Shown one piece after another: positions 1-5,203 of a DNA stretch of 23,176 bases (the first letter of the stretch is position 1; every line of letters starts with the position of its first letter). Location: IMG/VR virus record IMGVR_UViG_3300009508_000064, positions 1 to 23,176 of that record, one strand, 5' to 3'. The stretch comes from a virus. A model generated the notes under the pieces. The model had not been told where the DNA came from. It ran no database searches and was given only the letters and a program-made list of their open reading frames with translations. Made by a program: the position numbers and the translations under genes.

Positions 1-104
1 GCTTCTTCTGAGAATTCCATTGATCGTTTGTTAGATACATCGTCAAGGAACCAATCGAATTCTGTCATGATGTAGTGCGATGAGATGTGGGGTTTCTTTG
101 GCAT
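1..104 (-). CDS. Partial leftward gene, N-terminal end only, unknown function
   Basis: An open frame reads leftward from an ATG at 104-102 and runs off the window edge after about 34 codons. A strong ribosome binding site (AAGGAGACC, complement of 112-120) lies 7 bases upstream of the start. The visible peptide begins MPKKPHISSHYIM and is rich in polar and acidic residues (FDWFLDDVSNKR). I do not recognise a family. It lies 34 bases downstream of the HNH-AP2 endonuclease gene and probably shares its transcript. Because only the start is present, length and function cannot be judged. Confidence 0.6.
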   Translation of the reverse strand, partial: MPKKPHISSHYIMTEFDWFLDDVSNKRSMEFSEE

Positions 105-137
105 ATTATTTGGTCTCCTTTGTTTGTTAAATGTTGA

Positions 138-704
138 TCACTCTTCGCCATGGCGGTTAGTAAAACCTAACTCTGGATGATCTGAAAGAAATCTTTTACG
201 TGCGTCAACAGCGTCCTCTATTTTTTCATAACAACCGAGGTATTTATACCTCCCGTTGATATGCACGTTTGCTCGCCACTTCCCCAACCTCTTGTCTAAA
301 GTCACACCAGTGTACCCCGATGTGTTATCAGGTCTCATCTTACGGTTTCTGTGATTAATTTTATGAGTAACATCTCTTAGGTTTTCTATCTTATTGTTCT
401 CAGGGTTTCCATCAATGTGGTCAATATAATGTATGGGCAGGCTACCCTGAGATATGACCCATGCTATTCGATGAGCATAGATACGATTGATACCTCCTGC
501 TCCTGTATAGAGGTGACCGCTTGATTTCTTACCGAAGGTGACGGTTGTACCAGCACGATCATTCATATAATTATTGTATGCACCCTTGAGTTTATACCAA
601 TCGGGAGACACCCATTCTTTCCAACTAATCTCCCCTGTCTCTGGGTTGTAGTCGAACCACGCTTTTATCACACCTTCAATCGATTTATCCAACTGATTCG
701 TCAT
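138..704 (-). CDS. Free-standing HNH homing endonuclease with AP2 DNA-binding domain
   Basis: This 188-residue protein has the layout of phage HNH-AP2 endonucleases, which nick or cut a target site and promote their own spread. The HNH part lies around residues 78-120: His78 in AHRIAW, Asp95-His96 in YIDHIDGNPENN, and the Asn residues 104 and 108 of the NNKIENLR stretch. An AP2-type domain follows at about 127-175 (NTSGYTGV, KWRANVHINGRYKYLG, DAVDAR). The N-terminal region (WFDYNPETGEISWK) is also typical of this group. The start at 704 has AAGAGG seven bases upstream. The gene does not lie inside a recognisable intron, so it is called free-standing. It sits between a leftward promoter and the next leftward gene, as expected for an insertion into an operon. 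The cleavage target cannot be told from sequence. Confidence 0.88.
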   Translation of the reverse strand: MTNQLDKSIEGVIKAWFDYNPETGEISWKEWVSPDWYKLKGAYNNYMNDRAGTTVTFGKKSSGHLYTGAGGINRIYAHRIAWVISQGSLPIHYIDHIDGNPENNKIENLRDVTHKINHRNRKMRPDNTSGYTGVTLDKRLGKWRANVHINGRYKYLGCYEKIEDAVDARKRFLSDHPELGFTNRHGEE

Positions 705-783
705 TCTGTTACCTCTTGAGTTAATCTTAAAAATTTCTCACATATTAACGGCGTAACCGGTATTCGTGAGGATGTTTAAGTGC

Positions 784-813
784 ACTCTAGCACCCAGTGA
801 TGGCAAATGTCAA
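784..813 (-). promoter_or_regulatory. Leftward sigma70-like promoter
   Basis: On the minus strand a perfect TTGACA -35 box (complement of 808-813) is followed after 18 bases by TAGAGT (complement of 784-789), which matches four of six -10 positions and is preceded by TG. It points toward the HNH-AP2 gene, whose start is about 80 bases downstream. The -35 match is strong, while the -10 match is only moderate. Confidence 0.5.
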
Positions 814-941
814 CACACAACATAACAATTTTTACACTCTTTGCTATATCTTAAGAATTTTCTACAGTGTCATAGGAATTTCTACAGAATCGTGGTGTGA
901 GGGAAGAAAACAACACACCAACACATTGTAATGAATCCTAT

Positions 942-957
942 GATACTCTAGAGTATC
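942..957. repeat. Perfect 16-bp palindrome
   Basis: GATACTCTAGAGTATC reads identically on both strands. It lies in the divergent region between the leftward and rightward promoters, a usual place for a dimeric regulator to bind. The symmetry is directly visible; the role as an operator is inference. Confidence 0.55.
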
Positions 958-1164
958 TCAAGGGGTTCTTGGGTTGGGAGATTTTCATTTCTTCATCTCC
1001 CTGTGTCAAGAGGGTTCTTAAGGAATCTTTAGAAGGTTTTTGAGTAGCTTGTGTGTACTACTGCATTTCTATGCTCTTCTATTGATCATAGTGTAACCTC
1101 AATAGGAAATTCTGTCAAGAGAACCACTAAAGAAAATTCTTTTGAAATAATTAGCAACCTAGTG

Positions 1165-1193
1165 TTGACGTACTCAGGTTTTTACCCTATACT
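1165..1193 (+). promoter_or_regulatory. Rightward sigma70-like promoter for the small-gene operon
   Basis: TTGACG (1165-1170) and TATACT (1188-1193) are separated by exactly 17 bases, each one or two mismatches from consensus. This is the best promoter match in the window. It would start an RNA about 160 bases upstream of the P-loop gene at 1357, giving a long structured leader. Confidence 0.75.
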
Positions 1194-1198
1194 GAGTA
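1171..1198. repeat. Inverted repeat inside the rightward promoter, possible operator
   Basis: TACTCAG (1171-1177) and CTGAGTA (1192-1198) are perfect inverted 7-mers, 14 bases apart. The left arm follows the -35 box and the right arm overlaps the end of the -10 box. A dimeric repressor bound here would block RNA polymerase. The repeat is directly visible; its function is inferred. Confidence 0.45.
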
Positions 1199-1241
1199 AG
1201 TAGAGGCATAAGGGGGTTTGGGGGATTGTTATTAAAAGTTT

Positions 1242-1318
1242 CTTTAGTAATCTCTTAAGAATTTCTTTACTATTTTTCTTTATTGTTTTAAGTATTGTTA
1301 TTCTTAAGATTACTAGAG
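1242..1318 (+). repeat. Long imperfect hairpin in the 5' leader
   Basis: The arms at 1242-1262 and 1300-1318 pair over about 19 base pairs with a single two-base bulge. The core is TAGTAATCTCTTAAGAAT against ATTCTTAAGATTACTA. The loop (1263-1299) is U-rich. The structure lies between the promoter at 1165-1193 and the ribosome binding site at 1349-1353. No poly-U tract follows the right arm, so it does not look like an intrinsic terminator. RNA stabilisation or processing is more plausible. Confidence 0.6.
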
Positions 1319-1356
1319 TTCTTTCAAGAATATCTATAGAATACTTTGGAGGGCAT

Positions 1357-1788
1357 ATGACAGTTTTAACCATGACATTAACACAAGAGCAGTCAAGACG
1401 ACTTAAGAGTTTCTCGGAAAGCACCTATGGGCTTCAGGGATGGTACACAACTAGGGACGAGCGAGGTCTTGGTAAGACTACACTACTTCGAGCGATGGCA
1501 TTGGTGGAAGCTCAGGACAAGCCCGTGACAGTGTTTGTGCCAAACGATGTTTGTGCTAGAGAATTCCTGATGAGGATGCCCAAGGAAATCTTAGAATCTG
1601 CCCAGATGAAACAACAAAACACACTGTTAGAATATGGTGAAGGCATTCATGTGTTACCCTGCACTAATTTTGAAAAGCTCCTTGGGTGTCAACGTGAGTG
1701 TATTCTTGTTGATGACGCAGACATGATTGATTTAAAGATTCTCGATTTTCATATTGCAAGGGCACATAAAATGTTTATCTGCTCTTAG
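1357..1788 (+). CDS. Small P-loop ATPase-like protein
   Basis: The 143-residue product has a Walker A-like loop at residues 34-42 (DERGLGKTT) and a good Walker B strand at 116-122 (ILVDDAD), so it is probably a compact NTP-binding protein. The Walker A is degenerate: an Asp stands where the first Gly of GxxxxGK[ST] is expected. The domain is much shorter than a full helicase or AAA+ module, which suggests a minimal or reduced family member. The start is chosen because GGAGGG lies just upstream. It is the first gene of the rightward operon and is followed after nine bases by another small gene. The exact role is unknown; helicase-loader or DNA-packaging accessory roles are only possibilities. 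Confidence 0.65.
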   Translation: MTVLTMTLTQEQSRRLKSFSESTYGLQGWYTTRDERGLGKTTLLRAMALVEAQDKPVTVFVPNDVCAREFLMRMPKEILESAQMKQQNTLLEYGEGIHVLPCTNFEKLLGCQRECILVDDADMIDLKILDFHIARAHKMFICS

Positions 1789-1797
1789 GGGGAAGGT

Positions 1798-2145
1798 ATG
1801 ACACAAATAATCAACCTAGACGAGCACAGGAAACTCAAAGATCCTCCTGAGACTTCCTCTGGAGCCTCTGACGAGGTTTCCACAGTATCCCGTAGGGAAG
1901 TTATCGAATCTATGATGTTCACGCTTGAGAGACAGCACAGCTTGCTCAGAGAGATGCTTGAGAATGATGTGGATTATCTTGAGGTGACTGTTGGTAAAGA
2001 TAGCACAATGGAGTTTAAGCCACAGAGTCTTGCGATTATTCTTGGGAATGGTTCTGTGGTGTTGACTTCTGGTATGTCTAGTTTAAATTCTATTGAGGCT
2101 CTGAGTGTCAAACAAAAGATGACGGAACTTGTTTTTGGAGAATGA
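1798..2145 (+). CDS. Hypothetical protein, 115 residues
   Basis: I do not recognise a family. The N-terminus (MTQIINLDEHRK) is followed by a polar Ser/Glu-rich linker (about 18-30), a helical stretch (RREVIESMMFTLERQHSLLREML), and a C-terminal region with alternating hydrophobic residues (AIILGNGSVVLTSG). It is acidic overall and has no signal peptide or membrane segment. AGGGGGAAGG precedes the ATG closely. The gene lies between the P-loop gene and a short gene that starts just beyond its stop codon, so the group is translated as one operon. Confidence 0.7.
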   Translation: MTQIINLDEHRKLKDPPETSSGASDEVSTVSRREVIESMMFTLERQHSLLREMLENDVDYLEVTVGKDSTMEFKPQSLAIILGNGSVVLTSGMSSLNSIEALSVKQKMTELVFGE

Positions 2146-2147
2146 TT

Positions 2148-2393
2148 ATGCAAGATTATGAAGAAACTTATGAAAGTTTCTGGAAAGAGATTTTAGAAGA
2201 TTCAAATGGTAATATTAACATAAATCAGCTTAAGAGAGAACTTCACGATTATCGTATGATTCTTGACAGTGTCCCAAAAGTATATTGTCACGTAACAGGT
2301 GGTATCGTTAGTAAGCCCCTGACTGATCCCAGTGTTGTATGTAGTTTGGCAGATGAACATTATGAAGAAAGTTATGGTTGGATTGGGGAGTGA
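2148..2393 (+). CDS. Hypothetical protein, 81 residues
   Basis: This is a short acidic protein (MQDYEETYESFWKEILED at the start) with no family I recognise. Two ATG codons are available, at 2142 and 2148. The second is chosen because GGAG at 2137-2140 stands 7 bases from it but only 1 base from the first. The upstream gene stops at 2145, so the two are tightly coupled. No membrane segment or Cys motif is seen. Confidence 0.6.
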   Translation: MQDYEETYESFWKEILEDSNGNININQLKRELHDYRMILDSVPKVYCHVTGGIVSKPLTDPSVVCSLADEHYEESYGWIGE

Positions 2394-2396
2394 TTT

Positions 2397-2615
2397 ATGG
2401 AAGTTCCTGTTGATTGGAGTTTTTATTTGAATCAGCACCTAAACGAATTTTTTATAGAGGTTGACTTTGGGGCAGTGTATAAATTTTTAGGCGTACACTG
2501 CGACTGTGGCGGGTTTTACTGGGAGTTTCAAAAACACTGTGATGGGTCATTAGTGTACTTACCTATCACTGATAATGAATACCCAGAGGACTATAGTTTT
2601 GAACGGCTGTGGTAA
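2397..2615 (+). CDS. Hypothetical protein, 72 residues
   Basis: This is a short protein rich in aromatic and acidic residues (VDWSFYLNQHLNEFF, VHCDCGGFYWEF). A Cys-x-Cys and several His are present, but they do not form a complete metal-binding motif. GGGGAG lies 6 bases before the ATG and overlaps the end of the previous gene. No family is recognised. The gene is followed 18 bases later by the zinc-ribbon gene in the same frame. Confidence 0.6.
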   Translation: MEVPVDWSFYLNQHLNEFFIEVDFGAVYKFLGVHCDCGGFYWEFQKHCDGSLVYLPITDNEYPEDYSFERLW

Positions 2616-2633
2616 ATAATTCGGAGGTGTAAG

Positions 2634-2843
2634 ATTTCCACAAAATGCAAAGGGTGTAACCAAGACTTACTCTATATCGGTAACAAACGTTCAAAAGATG
2701 CTCGTAACGAACTCGAAGATTTGTGTGGGGTTTGCCGGAGTGCTTCTTTTGGTAATTACAATTACGTGTATGATCACAGGTATGTTCTTCAGGATGCTGA
2801 AGATGGTGATGTGAGCCAGCCGTATGATTGTTCTGGATATTAA
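2634..2843 (+). CDS. Small zinc-ribbon protein with apparent ATT start
   Basis: This 69-codon frame encodes a small protein with two CxxC knuckles, Cys5/Cys8 (KCKGCNQD) and Cys31/Cys34 (LCGVCRS), the usual layout of phage zinc-ribbon proteins. The frame has no ATG, GTG or TTG before the first knuckle, and the preceding in-frame codon series runs back to the TAA of the previous gene (2613-2615). A strong GGAGG (2623-2627) stands 6 bases before an ATT at 2634, which is the ideal distance, so ATT is the best start. The C-terminal half is rich in Tyr and Asp. Alternatives are a sequencing error that removed an ATG, or a later start that loses the first knuckle. Binding partner and function are unknown. 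Confidence 0.6.
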   Translation: MSTKCKGCNQDLLYIGNKRSKDARNELEDLCGVCRSASFGNYNYVYDHRYVLQDAEDGDVSQPYDCSGY

Positions 2844-2854
2844 AGGGTGATCAT

Positions 2855-2884
2855 TTGACAACCATTAGCAATACAGAGTATTCT
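2855..2884 (+). promoter_or_regulatory. Rightward promoter upstream of the terminase genes
   Basis: A perfect TTGACA (2855-2860) and TATTCT (2879-2884) are 18 bases apart. The promoter lies about 90 bases upstream of terS and just after the zinc-ribbon gene, so it would allow packaging genes to be expressed separately from the small-gene operon. An inverted TTGTCAA lies downstream, near 2913. Confidence 0.6.
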
Positions 2885-2975
2885 ATTGTGTAATACAACA
2901 AAACACCCCTGTTTGTCAATAGATGAACGTAAAAATAATTAGGGGAGTTGCAACAGAATACTTTGGAGAGCATAA

Positions 2976-3332
2976 ATGGCAAAAGGTAAACAAGCGAATA
3001 ACGCAAGTAATCCCGGTGGACGTAAGAAGGGTATGAACAAGAAGATATTGGATTCCCGGAAGAATCTGCGGACTTGGGGAGAGCTTGAGTATAAGGTATC
3101 TCAGGACGTTCTGGATGCTTATAATATCATCAGGAATGTAATGAATGACCAAGAAGCTCCTGCGGCTACTCGTCGGAGTGCAGCTAACGATGTTATTGCA
3201 TTCTTCGAGAAGATGAAGGATGAGTCTGAGAAAGTTGTTCAAGAGTTTGAAGAAGAATACAATGGTGAGCAAGGGGGGACTAAAGAAAGCGAAAGTGACA
3301 ATGTTCAGCCTTTGTTCAAATGGAGTGAGTAA
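2976..3332 (+). CDS. terS: Terminase small subunit (DNA recognition for packaging)
   Basis: The 118-residue protein is called the small terminase subunit, which binds phage DNA and hands it to the large subunit. The N-terminus (NPGGRKKGMNKKI) resembles the basic start of many phage small terminases. The middle is helical and charged (TRRSAANDVIAFFEKMKDESEKVV), which suits an oligomerising segment, and the C-terminus is acidic with a final LFKWSE that could contact TerL. GGAGAG precedes the ATG. The strongest support is context: it is immediately upstream of terL. The length is on the short side for the family. Confidence 0.75.
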   Translation: MAKGKQANNASNPGGRKKGMNKKILDSRKNLRTWGELEYKVSQDVLDAYNIIRNVMNDQEAPAATRRSAANDVIAFFEKMKDESEKVVQEFEEEYNGEQGGTKESESDNVQPLFKWSE

Positions 3333-3353
3333 TGGTAATTTTGGAGGTTTATA

Positions 3354-3455
3354 TTGAGTAACGGTCAATATGTTATAAGTCCACAAAAAGGTCCGCAGGA
3401 GAGCTTCCTCAGGGCCGATGAAACTTATGTATTTTATGGCGGTGGTGCCGGGGGT
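3354..3455 (+). CDS. terL: Terminase large subunit, exon 1 of 4 (residues 1-34)
   Basis: TerL is the packaging motor: an N-terminal ATPase and a C-terminal RNase H-like nuclease. Exon 1 starts at TTG (3354), with GGAGG 6 bases upstream; the frame is closed upstream by TAA and offers no ATG. It encodes 34 residues ending YGGGAGG, the first part of the Walker A loop. The frame then hits TAG within intron 1. Joining to 3787 completes GGGAGGGKT. The spliced protein has 497 residues, the usual TerL size, with Walker A at 29-37, Walker B at 135-139 and nuclease Asp residues near 302, 368 and 455. Confidence 0.88.
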
Positions 3456-3786
3456 AATGAGATTTGTTCTCACTTACTGCTCCCCTAGAGCGAAATCTCT
3501 AGTAAACAACCTGTCTAATTGCTGGGAACTCTTGTCAGACAATAAGTAGGCTACTGCATGGAAACATAGCAGCGACCCCTGAAAATCTTGTTGGTAGAGA
3601 CAATCAGCAGCGAAGCCTGTAAAGTACAGGAACGTTCAACGATCAGTCGAAAGACGTAGACTCAAGCGGGTCGAAACGGCAGGCACCTAAACAGTATCGC
3701 TGTAGGTGAAGATATGATCTTATCTGCACGGAGACGTGTAGCAGTTTTATAACGGGCAGTCTGTAGCGAAGACTGTTGAAATCTTG
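3456..3786 (+). ncRNA. Group I intron 1 of terL, no ORF (331 nt)
   Basis: The exon ends in T (3455) and the intron ends in G (3786), as group I introns require. Exon GGGGGU pairs with the guide GCUCCC at 3479-3484, with a U-G wobble at the splice site. P7 is formed by GATCA (3641-3645) and TGATC (3715-3719). The P9 hairpin TCTGCACGGAGACGTGTAGCAG-like region follows at about 3722-3744, and CAGTCT/AGACTG forms the last stem before the 3' end. The P4-P5 segments (AATTGCTGGGAACTC near 3517, GACAATCAGCAG near 3599) match those of intron 4. There is no open frame of note on the plus strand. Removing it restores the Walker A loop, which is strong independent support. Confidence 0.88.
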
Positions 3787-3861
3787 GGTAAGACGTGGGC
3801 AATACTTGCCGACAACCTTAAGTATATTAACGATCCAAACTATTTCTCGGTATTCTTCCGT
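3787..3861 (+). CDS. terL: Terminase large subunit, exon 2 of 4 (residues 35-59)
   Basis: This 75-base exon encodes 25 residues, GKTWAILADN through SVFFR. It supplies the Gly-Lys-Thr of Walker A, whose Lys and Thr bind ATP phosphates and Mg, and the following helix and strand of the ATPase core. The 5' boundary is set by completion of the Walker A motif and the 3' boundary by the in-frame TAA just after CGT in intron 2. Such a small exon between two introns is unusual in phages. Confidence 0.87.
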
Positions 3862-4109
3862 TAATTGTAGCGGCTTGGTAGAGAAATCTGCCTCGAATAA
3901 CTCCTCTAATTCAGGGGAAGTCCTAACGTAAAGTCGAGGATGATCCTGAGCCAAGGCTTAATAAGCAAGGTGCAACGACCAACCGCAAGGTGTAGGCTCA
4001 AGTGAGTCGAAACGGGGAGCACCCGCAAGGGTGGTGATATGGTCTGATCTTTATGGAAACATAAAGCTGATTGCGGGCAGAACTTAACGACTTCTGTTGA
4101 ACACTAATG
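3862..4109 (+). ncRNA. Group I intron 2 of terL, no ORF (248 nt)
   Basis: The intron lies between CGT (exon T at 3861) and AAT, and ends in TAATG with G4109 as the last base. Exon CCGU pairs with GCGG at 3870-3873, extended by the first intron bases UA with the UA before the guide. P7 is GACCA (3977-3981) with TGGTC (4040-4044), a compensatory change relative to the other introns. P4 segments are TTCAGGGGAAGTCC (about 3909) and ATCCTGAGCCAAGG (about 3943). The P9 hairpin and last stem (CAGAA/TTCTG) match those of introns 1, 3 and 4. It is compact and encodes no endonuclease. Confidence 0.87.
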
Positions 4110-4358
4110 AATACAACTACCGAAATAGACACAAATTTATGGCCCATGGCATTGAAGATGTACGACCCATTCTTAAAATATCAGAGTGGGCCGAAGCAAG
4201 GTAAGCTTCTACCGGGCGCTAGGATAAGGGATAAAGATAAAACAATAATCTGGCCTTCTGGTGCTAAGACACGCTTCAGTTATTTGCAGAATACAAAAGA
4301 CGCAATGGCTTGGTTCGGGAGCGAGCTGTCTCGGGTATATTTTGATGAATTCCAGCGT
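4110..4358 (+). CDS. terL: Terminase large subunit, exon 3 of 4 (residues 60-142)
   Basis: The exon encodes 83 residues from NTTTEIDTNL to YFDEFQR. It carries the Walker B strand VYFDE (protein residues 135-139), whose Asp binds Mg and Glu activates water for ATP hydrolysis. The end is placed after CGT (4356-4358) rather than after the next GGT. The reasons are that this gives DE-xxx-FTE, the spacing usual in TerL, and that GCGU then pairs with the guide GCGC at 4367-4370. Reading past the splice site meets TAA two codons later. Confidence 0.85.
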
Positions 4359-5203
4359 GGTTAAATGCGCCTTTATGTGGTGACACATATCGAAAACCCT
4401 TGTTAATTCGGTGGACACCCTTTGGTATTTAGTATATACTGAGTAATTAAGGGCAATACCGAGCCGAGCCTGTGCGAACAGGAAGGTGTAACGACTAATT
4501 GTAAGCCGCAAGCGATGGCGGTTGAAACACAAGGGGTTCTTTTTAATGTCAAGTAAGCAATGTTTCGATTGTAAAGAGGTAAAACTTTACTCGGAATTTA
4601 ACAGAAATCATAAAACCAAAGATAAACTAACGTGTTATTGCAAAAGCTGCACTAAGAAATCACGAGACAAGATGGTTGCATCTAGAGAGCAGATTTCTAA
4701 AGAAGATGCAAAAGTCTTTCACCAGCAATTAATAGACGAAGGTTCTCTATATCAATGCAGCACATGCAAAGAAAAGAAGGGTGCTGGGCATTTTTATTAC
4801 AAAAGAGATATTGGACAAGTTAGATTGTCAACTTCTCAGTGTAAAGAGTGTACACGGGATCAAGTTCGCTACAGAAAGTTCGGACTAGATTCTGGTGACG
4901 TTTATGCTATGTTGAGTGAGCAAGATTTCAAGTGTAAAATTTGTGGTATTGATTACGAGCAGTGGCGTGAAGATACAGGTAGAGATTTTCATATAGACCA
5001 TTGTCATACAACTAATGTAATCCGTGGGTTTATTTGTGGACATTGCAACCGAGGTTTAGGTGCTTTTTTGGATGATGTAGAAATCATGAAAAGTGCTATT
5101 CGGTATCTTGAAGAAGAACGTGATATAGTCTGATCTGCATGGTAACATGCAGCTGCAAGTAATGTTGCGGGGACAGGAGTAGCGTCCTGTTTTGAACACA
5201 ATG
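4359..5203 (+). ncRNA. Group I intron 3 of terL, with endonuclease ORF (845 nt)
   Basis: The intron follows T4358 and ends in CAATG with G5203. P1 is exon GCGU with guide GCGC (4367-4370). The core includes TTAATTCGGTGGACACCC (about 4402), GGCAATACCGAGCCGAGCC (about 4451), and P7 GACTA (4493-4497) with TAGTC (5126-5130). A P9 hairpin (CTGCATGGTAACATGCAG) and a terminal stem ACAGGA/TCCTGT follow. The endonuclease gene lies between the two halves of P7, thus in the P8 region, and its last codons overlap the 3' half of P7. Excision joins FDEFQR to FTEEQF. Confidence 0.88.
4546..5133 (+). CDS. Intron-encoded endonuclease VII-like (His-Me finger) protein
   Basis: The 195-residue protein ends in a domain like T4 endonuclease VII: CKICG (130-134), HIDHCHTT (149-156) with Asp151-His152, and GFICGHCNRGLG (161-172) with zinc Cys pair 164/167 and Asn168. 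This fold cuts DNA and is used by many intron homing enzymes. Upstream are further Cys pairs (6/9, 32/35, 71/74, 99/102) that could form additional zinc knuckles for DNA binding. The ATG at 4546 is preferred to an in-frame TTG at 4522 because AAGGGG lies before it at suitable distance. The stop TGA (5131-5133) directly abuts the 3' half of P7. It probably cleaves intronless terL near the Walker B codons, which is inference. Confidence 0.85.
   Translation: MSSKQCFDCKEVKLYSEFNRNHKTKDKLTCYCKSCTKKSRDKMVASREQISKEDAKVFHQQLIDEGSLYQCSTCKEKKGAGHFYYKRDIGQVRLSTSQCKECTRDQVRYRKFGLDSGDVYAMLSEQDFKCKICGIDYEQWREDTGRDFHIDHCHTTNVIRGFICGHCNRGLGAFLDDVEIMKSAIRYLEEERDIV

Larger units (their letters stand above)
705..1164. 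other. Divergent intergenic control region, no gene seen
   Basis: This 460-base stretch separates leftward from rightward transcription and contains no convincing open frame or tRNA. It is AT-rich with many short symmetric elements: a leftward promoter (784-813), a perfect 16-bp palindrome (942-957), a 7-bp stem GGGAGAT/ATCTCCC at 976-982 and 995-1001, and a short direct repeat ending in TTCTACAG at 855-867 and 876-887. These features fit regulator binding or a replication-related site, but nothing here decides which. The label of control region is inference from position and symmetry. Confidence 0.6.

Noticed and set aside
772-825. Short plus-strand frame of 17 codons in the divergent region
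   Set aside because: Too short, with no proper ribosome binding site, and it overlaps the leftward promoter.
849-1308. Several CTTAAG-centred palindromes as a regulator motif
   Set aside because: CTTAAG also occurs inside genes and introns elsewhere in the window, so clustering in the control region is not convincing.
1182-1424. Minus-strand open frame of 80 codons
   Set aside because: It covers the promoter, leader hairpin and start of the P-loop gene, has low-complexity Leu/Ile/Lys composition and no ribosome binding site.
2916-3473. Minus-strand open frame of 185 codons
   Set aside because: It lies opposite terS and terL exon 1, which have clear coding signals; the peptide is hydrophobic shadow sequence with no domain.
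3643-3954. Minus-strand open frame of 103 codons
   Set aside because: It spans parts of introns 1 and 2 and exon 2 of terL; no ribosome binding site or recognisable motif.
4359-4364. Exon 3 of terL ending after the next codon (GGT)
   Set aside because: It would add a Gly and break the usual DE-xxx-FTE spacing, and the guide GCGC pairs better with GCGU ending at 4358.
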